Assembly: GCA_963773605.1 (NCBI GenBank)
Contig: CAVZBT010000012.1
Coordinates: 744,001 to 808,000 of the forward strand
Length of the DNA: 64,000 nt
DNA from: CAVZBT01 sp963773605
GTDB taxonomy: Bacteria; Acidobacteriota; UBA6911
Direction of reading: 5' to 3'
Part shown: positions 56,133 to 64,000 of the stretch, piece by piece
Layout: each line of letters starts with the position of its first letter
Position numbering within the stretch: position 1 is the stretch's first letter
The notes under the pieces: model-generated
What the model saw: only the letters and a program-made list of their open reading frames with translations
Databases searched by the model: none
What the model was told of the DNA's origin: nothing
Program-made: the position numbers and the translations under genes

Positions 56133-56456
56133 ATGAAACGCCTGATCGGATTGTGCCTGGTTCTGGCTCTCGTCGTTACGCTCGCAGCGCCGGCCTTTGC
56201 CCAAGGGGACGCGAAGAGAATCCGTTACAGCGGCACCATAATACTGGTGAGCCACGACAAGTCCACGTTCACCATCCAGAAGGACAATCTCAAGATCCCG
56301 ATGTCCTTCGACGCCCAGACGGTGTTCACGACCCGCAACAAGCCGGGTGCTTCGGCGCAGGACCTGAAGGAAGGCCGAAGGGTCATCTGTCTCGTCGACG
56401 CGGCCCAGAAGGACAACCTGGTCGCGCGCCGGGTGGATTTCAGGACGGACAAGTAG
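56133..56456 (+). CDS. Small secreted protein, OB/Sm-like strand pattern
   Basis: 107 residues. Signal peptide MKRLIGLCLVLALVVTLAAP with AQG cut, then RIRYSGTIILVSHDKSTFTI, KIPMSFDAQTVFTTRNKPGA and DLKEGRRVICLVDAAQKDNL, a small five-strand pattern like DUF5666-type or OB-fold exported proteins. ATG at 56133 with AGGAGA upstream. Function unknown. Confidence 0.8.
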   Translation: MKRLIGLCLVLALVVTLAAPAFAQGDAKRIRYSGTIILVSHDKSTFTIQKDNLKIPMSFDAQTVFTTRNKPGASAQDLKEGRRVICLVDAAQKDNLVARRVDFRTDK

Positions 56457-56614
56457 CTCAGAGCTTCAACGCCGAGGACGCGGAGGGTCGCAGAGGCCGT
56501 CCTGTAAATTGAAGAGGGCCTGCTCGTTTCCCCTGCGGATCTTTGCGACTCCCCGCCCGGCAGTCGCGACCGGGACCAAGGCATGTTTGGCATGTGCGCC
56601 CCCGCACGAAGGGT

Positions 56615-57028
56615 TTAACGGGTTACCACGGCGTCCGCTTCGACTTCCAGCACGGCGGCAGGGTCCGCCAGGGCTGCGATCTGGACCATCGTTGCGGCGG
56701 GCCTGACGTCTCCGAGCAATTCGGCGTGCACCCGCCCGATCTCCTGCCACACGCCGATGTCCGTCACAAACATCCGGGTACGGATGATGTCGGTCCGCTT
56801 TCCCCCGAGTGCTTCCACGGCCGCGATAATAATTCCCAAGGCCTGGCGCATTTGCTCTTCGGCCGTCGGCGGACACGTCCCGTCCGGCCTGAGCCCGATT
56901 GTCCCGGTCACCGCAATCCAGTCGCCGGCCCGGACGGCCCGGCTATATCCGATCACGGGTTCCCAGCGTGTCGCCGTGGAAACCACCTGGCGCCCCGCAA
57001 CGCTACTGACCTTCATGACCCTGTCCAT
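56615..57028 (-). CDS. RidA/YjgF family protein
   Basis: 137 residues. Members deaminate reactive enamine/imine intermediates of PLP enzymes in the cytosol, although subgroups have other roles. The pattern YSRAVRAGDWIAVTGTIGLRPDGTCP, EEQMRQALGIIIAAVEALGG and RTRMFVTDIGVWQEIGRVHAELLGDVRPAATMVQI is typical. The Arg normally at the ligand carboxylate (RPAAT) is present. ATG at 57028 with GGAGG upstream; 40 bp downstream of the next gene on the same strand. Confidence 0.9.
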   Translation of the reverse strand: MDRVMKVSSVAGRQVVSTATRWEPVIGYSRAVRAGDWIAVTGTIGLRPDGTCPPTAEEQMRQALGIIIAAVEALGGKRTDIIRTRMFVTDIGVWQEIGRVHAELLGDVRPAATMVQIAALADPAAVLEVEADAVVTR

Positions 57029-57068
57029 TGGCTCCTCCGCCGCGGCCGCACGCCCCAGGCAGCAAATC

Positions 57069-58016
57069 TCAGAGCTGCGGCTCCGAGAGGATGCGGCTCA
57101 CCAGCGCCACGTTTTCCCGCACCTCGTCTTTGAACCGGGGGAACATGCCGACGATGATGGCGTCCGTAGGCTTGATGCGGGTCAGGGCAAACCGGAACGC
57201 AGCTTCGAGCGTCGTTCGCGAGTTGATGTTACGCCCGGCACCGAGCACTTTGAAAGCCAGGCAGGGACGCCGGGTCTGGCGCACAACCCTGCACATGCGC
57301 TCCGGGTCCTTCTCGAGAAACGCCTCGCCGAGCGGCGCCTCGCCCCCGAGTTCCTTCCTTGTTTCCTCGAGGGTCCGCGACACCCGGTAAAGGCAGGTCA
57401 TGTAGTAGTCGATGTCCCAGTCCTGGCTCTCCACTTCCTCGATGACGTGCGGGTTGTGGGTCGACAGACCCACCATGACTCCGCTGTCTCGGACGGCCTT
57501 GAGGAAGTCGCGCACCTTGCCTGTCTCGCCGCTGCGGAACCGCTCGTCGGTGCGGTTGCCGTGGTGCCCGATCCCGAGCGGCCCCATCTCCTTGACCACC
57601 TTCGGCATCAGCCCGGGATTCTGCATCAGCGCAAAATCCGCGAGGAGGATCAGGTTCATCGCTCCCCCCTCGGCGCGGTAGCGTTTGAAATCCTCGACGG
57701 GCTGCTCGTTGTAGTGCAGTTGCCACGCGTTGATGCCGGCGTTCTCGCACCGGTGCAGCACCTCCATCTTCCGGTCCTGCGTCATCCACTCGCGCATGTG
57801 GCTGTCGAGCAGGGCGTTGAAGTGCGAATACCCGTAAAACGGATTCGAGCCGATCAGGAGGCGCGTGATCGGCGTTTTACCGAAACTCACCCGGGGCAGG
57901 GCCGGCAAATCATCGGCCTGCGGGCGCGCCGAGCGGGACAGGGCCAGTCCGGCCCCCGCGCCGCCCGCCGTTCGCAAGAAATTTCGCCGCGACACCGAGT
58001 GGTTATTCGTATCCAT
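57069..58016 (-). CDS. Tat-exported aldo/keto reductase-like protein
   Basis: 315 residues. SRRNFLRTAGGAGAGLALSRS is a Tat signal. The TIM-barrel region starts RVSFGKTPITRLLIGSNPFY and holds HRCENAGINAWQLHYNEQPV, LADFALMQNPGLMPKVVKEM and AFRFALTRIKPTDAIIVGMF. The barrel is recognisable, but the usual YxxK catalytic pair is not evident, so activity is uncertain. ATG at 58016 with GGAGGG upstream. It is followed by the RidA gene on the same strand. Confidence 0.75.
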   Translation of the reverse strand: MDTNNHSVSRRNFLRTAGGAGAGLALSRSARPQADDLPALPRVSFGKTPITRLLIGSNPFYGYSHFNALLDSHMREWMTQDRKMEVLHRCENAGINAWQLHYNEQPVEDFKRYRAEGGAMNLILLADFALMQNPGLMPKVVKEMGPLGIGHHGNRTDERFRSGETGKVRDFLKAVRDSGVMVGLSTHNPHVIEEVESQDWDIDYYMTCLYRVSRTLEETRKELGGEAPLGEAFLEKDPERMCRVVRQTRRPCLAFKVLGAGRNINSRTTLEAAFRFALTRIKPTDAIIVGMFPRFKDEVRENVALVSRILSEPQL

Positions 58017-58121
58017 GGCAACCCTCCATTGTTCGGGAAAGCGCGAAACAGGCGCCAGTTTAGCACCGTCGGAGTCAAAGGAGGAAGCAACGATGGTGCC
58101 CGGGCGTCTCTTCCGAATAGT

Positions 58122-58240
58122 ATGGAGTGCGGCGGCTCGACGGCTCGACGCCGCTTTGGGGGCGGCGCTTGGGCGCCGCCCGTGGCGACCATTTCGATCC
58201 AATACAACCGTGGAAAGCTGTGGCCGGAGCGCCGCACGCG
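58122..58240 (+). repeat. Repeat family A element (G-C variant, degenerate)
   Basis: TGGAGTGCGGCGGCTCGACG with a duplicated GGCTCGAC, the covaried central hairpin GGGCGGCGCT-TG-GGCGCCGCCC (one wobble), CGATCCAA core, and a decayed right end (TGGCCGGAGCGCCGCACG). It lies between two minus-strand genes. Confidence 0.85.
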
Positions 58241-58241
58241 G

Positions 58242-60284
58242 TCACTGCAGCCATTGCCGGAGCCAGGCGAGCACCGTCTCGTGCCACTGGATGGTATTCG
58301 CGGGCTTCAGCACCCAGTGGTTTTCGTCCGGGAAATACAGGAAACGCGAAGGTATGCCTTTGCGTTGAAGCAGGTTGAAGGTCGCGATCCCCTCGGTGTC
58401 GACGACGCGATAATCCTTTCCTCCGTGTATGACCAGCATTGGTGTCTTCCAGTTCCGGGCGTAGCCGAGCGGGCTGTGCTTAGTGTACGCCTCCGGGTCG
58501 TCATACGCCGGTCCACCATGTTCCCACTCGGGGAACCAGAGCTCCTCGGTGTTGTAGTAGGCCATGTGCTCGTCGAGGTTGCCGTCATGGACGACCAGGC
58601 ACTTGAACCGATCGGTGTGGCCGGCAATCCAGTTGATCATGTACCCGCCATAGGATGCGCCGAGCGCGCCTACCCGGCCGCCGTCCAGGAAAGGGTACTT
58701 CTGGAGCGCGAAGTCGAGGCCCTTCATCAGATCCTCATAAGGGGCCCCGCCCCAGTCCCCGTTGACGGCATCGGTGAAGGCTTGTCCGTACCCGGTCGAC
58801 GCATGGAAATCGACCGTCAGGGCCACGTAGCCGGCCCCCGCGTAGGCTTGCGGATTCCACCGGTAGTGGAAATCGTTGCCGAAGGATCCTTGCGGGCCGC
58901 CATGGATGAGGAAGGCGACCGGGTACTTCTTCGCCGGATCGAAATCGACCGGATAGACGAGATAGCCGTAAACGGGTTCTTCCTTCGCTCCTTTGAAAAC
59001 GAATTGCTCGGGCCTTCCGAATCTGGCGGCGGCGACCCTTGCATCATTGAAGCGGGTGACCCGGTGCGCATCCGTACCGTCGCGCGCCGCATCGTAGAGT
59101 TCGGCGGGACCGAGCAGCGAATGCATGCTGTACAAGATCCGCCCGTTGGGGCGGGGCTGCGGAGCCGCCGTCGTCCCATCCCGGATCACGATGCGGGTCC
59201 CACCGGCGGCGTCGACGGCGAAAAGCGAGTGCTGCCCAAGGTGATCGGCGGTGCAATACAGCTCGCTGCCGTCGGAGGACCATGCCAGTTCCCCCGCCGA
59301 ACGGTCACCGCGCGGAGTCTCGTCGGCGCGGAGCACGATCCTGCGTTCCGAGGCGCTTGCCCAGTCGCGCAGGACGATGTCGTATCGATCCGCTTCATAT
59401 CCGGCGCGGCTCATGGCCAGGTAGGCCAGGGTTCTGCCGTCGGGAGAAAAGACCGGCTGCGTATCCCACGCCGGGTTGCTGGTGAGCTTTCTCGGGGCCT
59501 CTGGCGCACCGGCGCGCGCCAGGTAGAGATCGTAGTTTGTCGACCATGCCTCCTCGCGTCCCGCATTCTTCGCGGCGAAGACAATCCGCTGGCCGTCGGG
59601 CGATATGCCGTACTCCTCGGCGCCGCCGAATGGCCTGGACGGGCAGTCCGCGTCCATCCCCGGCATGAGATCGCGCGCGGGTCCTGCGGGGAGCGGATAG
59701 ATGAACAGGTGATTGCGCGTGCCATCCTCCCACGTGTCCCAATGGCGGATGAACAGTCGGTCGTACAGAACGCCGGTGGACTTGGCCTTTGCCCTTTCGT
59801 CCAGTAGGCGCCGCGTCTCCTCCGGCGACTTGCCCGGAAAGATCGCGACGGAGAAGGTGAGAAACCCGGCGTCGGGAGCAACCCTCAAAGCGTCGACGCC
59901 CAGTGGCAACCGCGTCACCTGCTCGGCTTCACCACCGTCGATCCCGAGCCTCCAGACCTGCGGAGAGCCTCCGCGCGAAGACAGGAAATAGATCCATTTG
60001 CCATCCCCGGTCCAGCGCGGCTGGGTGTCGCTCGCCGCGTCGCTGGTCATGCGACGCACGAAGGAGCCGTCGACGGACGCGACATAAATGTCGGAACGCC
60101 GCCCGTTCGCCGCCAGATCGGTTACGCTGACCGTAAAAGCCACCAGCTTGCCATCGGGCGAGACCTGAGGATCCGCGATGCGGTCCATCGCCAACATGTC
60201 ATGCACCGAAAAAGGGTGCGGGGCTGCGCCCTGGCCCCAGACCGCCACAGCCGCGACGAACATCAGCACCAGCGCCTTACGCAT
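58242..60284 (-). CDS. Secreted S9-family peptidase (acylaminoacyl/dipeptidyl type)
   Basis: 680 residues. Signal peptide MRKALVLMFVAAVAVWGQGA. Beta-propeller with TolB-like blades (SPDGKLVAFTVSVTDLA, TGDGKWIYFLSSRGG, SPDGQRIVFAAKNAG, SPDGRTLAYLAMSRA). The C-terminal hydrolase opens YPVAFLIHGGPQGSFGN, with the nucleophile in LGASYGGYMINW, Asp in HGGKDYRVVDTEG and His in PDENHWVLKP. All are intact. It likely removes N-terminal residues or dipeptides from peptides outside the cytoplasm. It is a paralogue of the protein at 20989-23062. Confidence 0.92.
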   Translation of the reverse strand: MRKALVLMFVAAVAVWGQGAAPHPFSVHDMLAMDRIADPQVSPDGKLVAFTVSVTDLAANGRRSDIYVASVDGSFVRRMTSDAASDTQPRWTGDGKWIYFLSSRGGSPQVWRLGIDGGEAEQVTRLPLGVDALRVAPDAGFLTFSVAIFPGKSPEETRRLLDERAKAKSTGVLYDRLFIRHWDTWEDGTRNHLFIYPLPAGPARDLMPGMDADCPSRPFGGAEEYGISPDGQRIVFAAKNAGREEAWSTNYDLYLARAGAPEAPRKLTSNPAWDTQPVFSPDGRTLAYLAMSRAGYEADRYDIVLRDWASASERRIVLRADETPRGDRSAGELAWSSDGSELYCTADHLGQHSLFAVDAAGGTRIVIRDGTTAAPQPRPNGRILYSMHSLLGPAELYDAARDGTDAHRVTRFNDARVAAARFGRPEQFVFKGAKEEPVYGYLVYPVDFDPAKKYPVAFLIHGGPQGSFGNDFHYRWNPQAYAGAGYVALTVDFHASTGYGQAFTDAVNGDWGGAPYEDLMKGLDFALQKYPFLDGGRVGALGASYGGYMINWIAGHTDRFKCLVVHDGNLDEHMAYYNTEELWFPEWEHGGPAYDDPEAYTKHSPLGYARNWKTPMLVIHGGKDYRVVDTEGIATFNLLQRKGIPSRFLYFPDENHWVLKPANTIQWHETVLAWLRQWLQ

Positions 60285-60449
60285 GCCAGCCTCCCTCCGT
60301 TTGAGTCAATGGATCGCACTATATTGAACGCGGGCGGACTCCGGCGGCAATGCGAAAAGTCCGCGCCCCCCCCCGCACGCGATAAATTCGGGCAACCGGA
60401 TCCACTGGCCCACGGACGGTGCGGCGCCCCGGCCGAAAGGGAGAACACG

Positions 60450-60599
60450 GTGAACGAGCTGAAACGGGCTGCGTTGATTCTGCTCGCCCTTTTGCCGGTC
60501 GCAGCGTGCAAGCGTCCTGCCGAGCAGGACTGGACGGCGGTTCTGCAACCGATCCAGGCGAGGTACGCCCCCGACACCGCTTTTGCGGTCGGCGCCTAG
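60450..60599 (+). pseudogene. Lipoprotein gene truncated by a repeat-A array
   Basis: GTG at 60450 with AGGGAGA upstream encodes a lipoprotein signal NELKRAALILLALLPVAACK (Cys 20) and a short mature start PAEQDWTAVLQPIQARYAPD. At 60578 the frame enters a repeat-A unit and stops at TAG within its central palindrome. The remainder of the protein is missing. The window beyond the array shows no clear continuation, so it is probably a disrupted gene. Confidence 0.55.
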
Positions 60600-61072
60600 G
60601 CGCCGACCTTGCGCACCCCCTGCCGATCCAGCCAAACCCAGACAGCGGTGCCCAGGCACCGCACTCCATACTTTGGAGTGCGGCGGCTCGACGGCTCGAC
60701 GCCGCTTTTGCGGTCGGCGCCTAGGCGCCGACCTTGCGCACCCCCTGCCGATCCAGCCAAACCCAGACAGCGGTGCCCAGGCACCGCACTCCATACTTTG
60801 GAGTGCGGCGGCTCGACGGCTCGACGCCGCTTTTGCGGTCGGCGCCTAGGCGCCGACCTTGCGCACCCCCCTGCCGATCCAGCCAAACCCAGACAGCGGT
60901 GCCCAGGCACCGCACTCCATACTTTGGAGTGCGGCGGCTCGACGCCGCTGTGGGGTCGGCGCCTAGGCGCCGACCTTGCGCACCCCCCTGCCGATCCAGC
61001 CAAACCCAGACAGCGGTGCTCAGGCACCGCACTCCATACTTTGGAGTGCGGCGGCTCGACGCCGCTTTTGCG
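60578..61072 (+). repeat. Tandem array of about five repeat-A units
   Basis: A left-truncated unit (60578-60670) and units starting at 60671, 60796, 60922 and 61039 (the last partial) give periods of 125, 126 and 117 bp. Two carry the duplicated GGCTCGAC in the left hairpin. All central hairpins are GGTCGGCGCC-TA-GGCGCCGACC, an exact palindrome. The linker TTGCGCACCCCC varies by one C between units, and the right hairpin is GCGGTGCC-CA-GGCACCGC. Confidence 0.95.
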
Positions 61073-61150
61073 ACCGCGCCGACACATTCGTGCGCGCGCG
61101 GCATCTCACTCCGTAGAACCGAACCGTGCGTGACCCGCGCTGAGCGGGGT

Positions 61151-63022
61151 TCAGCCTCGCTTGCCGGCCTGTGTCGGCTCAGCGAGGGCGCGCCGGATTT
61201 CCTGCAGGCTGGGGGAGATGCGGCCCAGGGCCTCGCCTACCGAGGCGAAGTAAGCGCCGTAAACGGACTGGATGCTCGCGGCCGGAGGCTCGGGCGTCTG
61301 CGTCAAACGCGTGCGGCCGCGCAGAAACGAGACGTTGCCCATCTGATTGAAGGCGTCCAGCAGTGACGCCAGCTGCGGGGCCGTAGAGTAGATCGACTGC
61401 TTGATCTTTTCGAAGGCCCCGAGCAACGCGACGGGGGAACCGGTCGGCGTCTGCCGCGCGAGCGCCAGCCCCTCGTTCAGGGCCTGTGCCAGGCGCGTCG
61501 ATTCCGCGTCGAGGAGATCGACCGTGTCGCGTTTCACCGGGCCTGCCCGCCTCGCAGCCGCTTCATACAACGTCCGCACCCGGCCGACCAGGGCCGGGTC
61601 GCGCGAGCAATGCCTGTGCAGCGCCTCGCGCAGGCTCAAAATCTCCACACCCTCCCGCAGGATGCCCCCTTCGGTCGCATTGATGAAGCGGGTCCCGGGG
61701 TGCGTCCCGATCTCTTTGACCATCCAATTCCAGTACGCGGCCAGCTTGTCCGTGGTTTCGACCGGATGGCCGAAGAGGTCCTCCATGACGACGATCTTGT
61801 GCCCCTCTCTCAGTCGCTCCCACCGGCTTTTCCACTCCTGCGGGTTGGATACTCCGGCGAACCATTCCGCCTCGGTGTGCAGGCCCGTGCAATAGGTCCT
61901 GCCCTCGCTGTGCGCAAGATCCTGGCCTGCGAAAATGACCGGGTCGCACCCGAGGTGCAAAGCAAAATCCAGGGCCATCGTCGCCACCGACCCCCATGCT
62001 TTAAGGCAGCCTTTATCGGCAAGGATGGCCGAAAGCGCCCGCAACGAAGAATCCCGAAACGTGCAGGTCACCGTCCTGCCCGGAAACTCAGCGAAGACCG
62101 CGGGATAGGCCGTGGCTTCGGCGACCAGCAGCGCGCGACGGGTCACTGCGCCTTTGATGTGGAGAAAGTTCCGGTGGGCCGGGTCCGCGGTGAGAACGAA
62201 GTGCGGCTCGATGCCCGCCGCCAGCAGGGGTTTCAAAGCCGTGTCGGTCGCGAGGATGAGGACCTGCCCCTCCAGGCCGCGTATTTCGTGGATGTTCTTG
62301 TCCAGCGACGGACCGGCCGAGACGATCACCGCCGGCTCCCTGGTGAACGCCCCGGCGAACCCCGAAACGCCTGGGCAGGCAAGCGCCGGCCGGAGGTTCT
62401 CCGTGAAATTCCGCAGGAACTCGAGCGACCGGGCGACCAGCGTGTTGATATCGGTCAGGATCTGAAACGTCCCGCTCCGGATGGTTTCGGCAGCCGCCTT
62501 GAACAACCCCGGCGCCTGAGCGATCGAAGGGGCGTGCATGATGAACGTGCACTTCTCCGCCTTCACAGGATCAAAGAACTGTCGCCATTGTTCTCCGAGG
62601 TCGGGGCCGGACGGAGGCCACGCCAAGTGCAGTTGCGGCAACGAGAGGACGCCCGCCATATCCCGGGCTTCGAATGCAGCCCTGAGGATCTGGAGATTGG
62701 ATTCCACCACGAAATAACCGACACTCCGGCCGCAGTTTCTTTCGAGCAGCGCGTCGAGCACATACCCGAGTCCGAACCCGAGCAACACATAGCAGTCGCC
62801 GGCGGAATATTCCTGTTCCGCGAGCAACGCCCGGGCCTCCTTCACCGGGTCATACCGGCTGTGCAGCAGGATCGTCGAAGATGGGCCCGCCCAACGGGCG
62901 GTTGGCGCTCCGCTGGCCGACGGAAGGACTTCGATCGGAGCCGGACTCGTGCACGACAACAGCCGGGCGAGCGCGGGCTGGCGCCGCGACAGCAGATCCA
63001 GGTTCGCGTTCAAATAGTCCAA
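61151..63022 (-). CDS. MptE-like / motility-accessory-factor protein
   Basis: 623 residues. The central region from ~230 (EPAVIVSAGPSLDKNIHEIR, LILATDTALKPLLAAGIEPHFVLTADP, GSVATMALDFALHLGCDPVIFAGQDLAHSEGRTYCTG) matches the MptE-like/DUF115 (Maf) domain, related to 6-hydroxymethylpterin diphosphokinase and found in flagellin and surface-glycan glycosylation loci. The N-terminal ~200 residues include LLGFGLGYVLDALLER, a Rossmann-like segment. TTG at 63022 with a GGGGG upstream is tentative. Role inferred: transfer of a nonulosonic or other sugar to a surface protein. Confidence 0.8.
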   Translation of the reverse strand: MDYLNANLDLLSRRQPALARLLSCTSPAPIEVLPSASGAPTARWAGPSSTILLHSRYDPVKEARALLAEQEYSAGDCYVLLGFGLGYVLDALLERNCGRSVGYFVVESNLQILRAAFEARDMAGVLSLPQLHLAWPPSGPDLGEQWRQFFDPVKAEKCTFIMHAPSIAQAPGLFKAAAETIRSGTFQILTDINTLVARSLEFLRNFTENLRPALACPGVSGFAGAFTREPAVIVSAGPSLDKNIHEIRGLEGQVLILATDTALKPLLAAGIEPHFVLTADPAHRNFLHIKGAVTRRALLVAEATAYPAVFAEFPGRTVTCTFRDSSLRALSAILADKGCLKAWGSVATMALDFALHLGCDPVIFAGQDLAHSEGRTYCTGLHTEAEWFAGVSNPQEWKSRWERLREGHKIVVMEDLFGHPVETTDKLAAYWNWMVKEIGTHPGTRFINATEGGILREGVEILSLREALHRHCSRDPALVGRVRTLYEAAARRAGPVKRDTVDLLDAESTRLAQALNEGLALARQTPTGSPVALLGAFEKIKQSIYSTAPQLASLLDAFNQMGNVSFLRGRTRLTQTPEPPAASIQSVYGAYFASVGEALGRISPSLQEIRRALAEPTQAGKRG

Positions 63023-63217
63023 GGCAGCCCCCGAAAAAAGAACGAACGTACTGCGCGCGACACATCTTACAACCAGTGAGTGAATTCCCGACGGATTCCG
63101 TGACCGGCCCCTGCAGCTCGGGTGAGCAAACCTTAAAGCCTGCAGTCGCTTCCGACGATGAGCTGGTTGTGGCTGGCCCGGTCAGCCGGTGATGTACCGG
63201 GTTGAACCATTCACTGG

Positions 63218-63955
63218 ATGAAACCGATGCGAATCCGGGCCCCACGAAGCCTCTACAGTCCCGCGCCGAGACTCAATCAGCTGCGTATCCTGGAGCAGAT
63301 TGCCGCCGACCACGGCATCACGCAATCCGAACTGGCCCAGCGGTGCTCCCTTTCTGTGGCGATGGTTAACAACTACATGAAGGAACTGTGCGCCCGCGGC
63401 CTGCTGGAATACCGCCGTCGGACGGCGAAAACCATTTCCTACCATGTGACGCCGGGCGGCCGGCAAAGCGCCGAGGCAACCCAGAACGAGCTGCTGCGCG
63501 AGAGCATAGCATCGTTCGCGGACACGAAGGACTGGGTGCGGAAAATCATCATGGGCCAGGCTCGCCGCAAACTTTATCGGGCGGTCTTGTACGGGAGCGG
63601 GGTCCTGGCCGAGATTGCTTTCCACGCGCTGGAATCGGCCCGGGTGAGTATCGTCGGTGTGTGCAGCGGCGACCCGGCGGAAATCGGGAAGGAGTGGTGC
63701 GGTCGTGAAATGTCGAGTCCCGCGCAAATCCGCTACCTGGCTCCGGACGCAGTGGTGATCGCGCTGGAAGAGGGCGCCGACCCCGTCTGGCGGGCGCTGA
63801 CTTACCTGGCCCGCTACGACATCGACCTGATACGGACAGACCGCGTCCCCGCCTGCCTCCAGGTCGACGACCCCGAACTTGCCGGGTCCAGCGCGACACT
63901 CGCGGGACGCGCAGCGCATCCATCGGACACCGGAACGCTTGCAGGTGACAGATGA
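63218..63955 (+). CDS. Winged-helix regulator with C-terminal Rossmann-like domain
   Basis: 245 residues. The N-terminal ~75 form a MarR/ArsR-like winged helix (QLRILEQIAADHGITQSELAQRCSLSVAMVNNYMKELCARGLLEYRRR). From ~115 a second domain reads AVLYGSGVLAEIAFHALESARVSIVGVCSGDPAEIGKEWCG with a GSGxLAE start, then DAVVIALEEGADPVWRALTYL, like an NAD- or sugar-nucleotide-binding fold. A metabolite sensor is implied. It is divergent from the MptE-like gene, and its stop overlaps the next start (ATGA). Confidence 0.8.
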   Translation: MKPMRIRAPRSLYSPAPRLNQLRILEQIAADHGITQSELAQRCSLSVAMVNNYMKELCARGLLEYRRRTAKTISYHVTPGGRQSAEATQNELLRESIASFADTKDWVRKIIMGQARRKLYRAVLYGSGVLAEIAFHALESARVSIVGVCSGDPAEIGKEWCGREMSSPAQIRYLAPDAVVIALEEGADPVWRALTYLARYDIDLIRTDRVPACLQVDDPELAGSSATLAGRAAHPSDTGTLAGDR

Positions 63956-64000
63956 CGGACTTAGAGAAAAAGGTGCTCTATATCGCCCACGCGCATCCGG
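63952..64000 (+). CDS. Start of a gene running off the window
   Basis: ATG at 63952, overlapping the regulator stop, encodes MTDLEKKVLYIAHAHP before the edge. The KVLYIAHAHP start is suggestive of a glycosyltransferase or sugar-nucleotide enzyme of a surface-glycan operon, but 16 residues cannot decide it. Confidence 0.4.
   Translation, partial: MTDLEKKVLYIAHAHP

Noticed and set aside
56460..56610. Dispersed repeat (GCCGAGGACGCGGAGGGTCG) after the small secreted protein gene
   Set aside because: It resembles motifs seen scattered in many genomes, but there is only one copy in this window, so I cannot call it a repeat from this sequence.
56757..59807. A 1016-codon open frame on the plus strand
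   Set aside because: It runs antisense through RidA, the aldo/keto reductase-like gene and the S9 peptidase, all of which have clear family motifs. Its own composition is Arg/Val/Gly-rich with no motif. GC-rich codon bias leaves the antisense frame open.
60578..61072. CRISPR array
   Set aside because: Units abut without unique spacers, each unit is internally palindromic and over 100 bp, and no cas gene is present.

Overview
The window is GC-rich, densely coded bacterial DNA. An Oar-type TonB-dependent transporter beside a giant TPR protein and FG-GAP/ASPIC (CRTAC1-like) proteins, many secreted S9 peptidases, a UPF0182 membrane protein, a TMTC-like glycosyltransferase and 2-oxoacid:ferredoxin oxidoreductase genes together suggest an Acidobacteriota member, probably from a metagenome. 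That assignment is an inference from gene content. No rRNA is present; the only RNA gene I can support is tRNA-Asn(GUU). Many conserved genes carry single-base frameshifts, several at G/C runs, so I read most of them as sequence errors rather than decay.

Layout. 0-4.5 kb ABC exporter (ATPase plus permease) and, divergently, korAB. 5.4-8.6 kb YajQ and UPF0182. 8.8-13.4 kb TMTC-like glycosyltransferase with TPRs, two START-like/unknown proteins and a radical SAM enzyme. 13.7-19 kb SYLF protein, then an SGNH esterase divergent from a YbbA/YbbP-type ABC system, the same neighbourhood as tesA-ybbAP in enterobacteria. 19-25 kb secreted and soluble enzymes and the tRNA. 25.4-30.8 kb a sugar/surface-glycan cluster (DegT aminotransferase, radical SAM/SPASM protein, large fused glycosyltransferase). 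31.6-43 kb mannonate dehydratase-like enzyme, two CRTAC1-like proteins, a 913-residue TPR protein and the Oar-like transporter. 43-49.4 kb oxidoreductase, DUF362, aquaporin, DUF1080, AlkD-like and DinB proteins. 49.6-54.1 kb a four-gene DevBCA/MacAB-like exporter (two FtsX permeases, adaptor, ATPase). 54-60.3 kb small secreted proteins, RidA, a Tat-exported aldo/keto reductase-like protein and an S9 peptidase. 61-64 kb an MptE-like protein and a winged-helix/Rossmann regulator.

The most striking unexplained structure is a dispersed element of about 95-125 bp found at nine intergenic loci, alone or in head-to-tail arrays. It has short terminal inverted repeats (TGGAGTGCGG and CCGCACTCCA) around three hairpins. 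The central hairpin shows a compensatory T-A to G-C change between copies, so the fold is conserved rather than the primary sequence. One array ends a lipoprotein reading frame, and another locus has duplicated the 3' tail of korB. A second repeat family (1.85-2.03, 19.0 and 20.9 kb), a 29-bp near-perfect palindrome upstream of ybbA, and long inverted repeats at 8.7 and 37.2 kb are other signals that genes do not explain.
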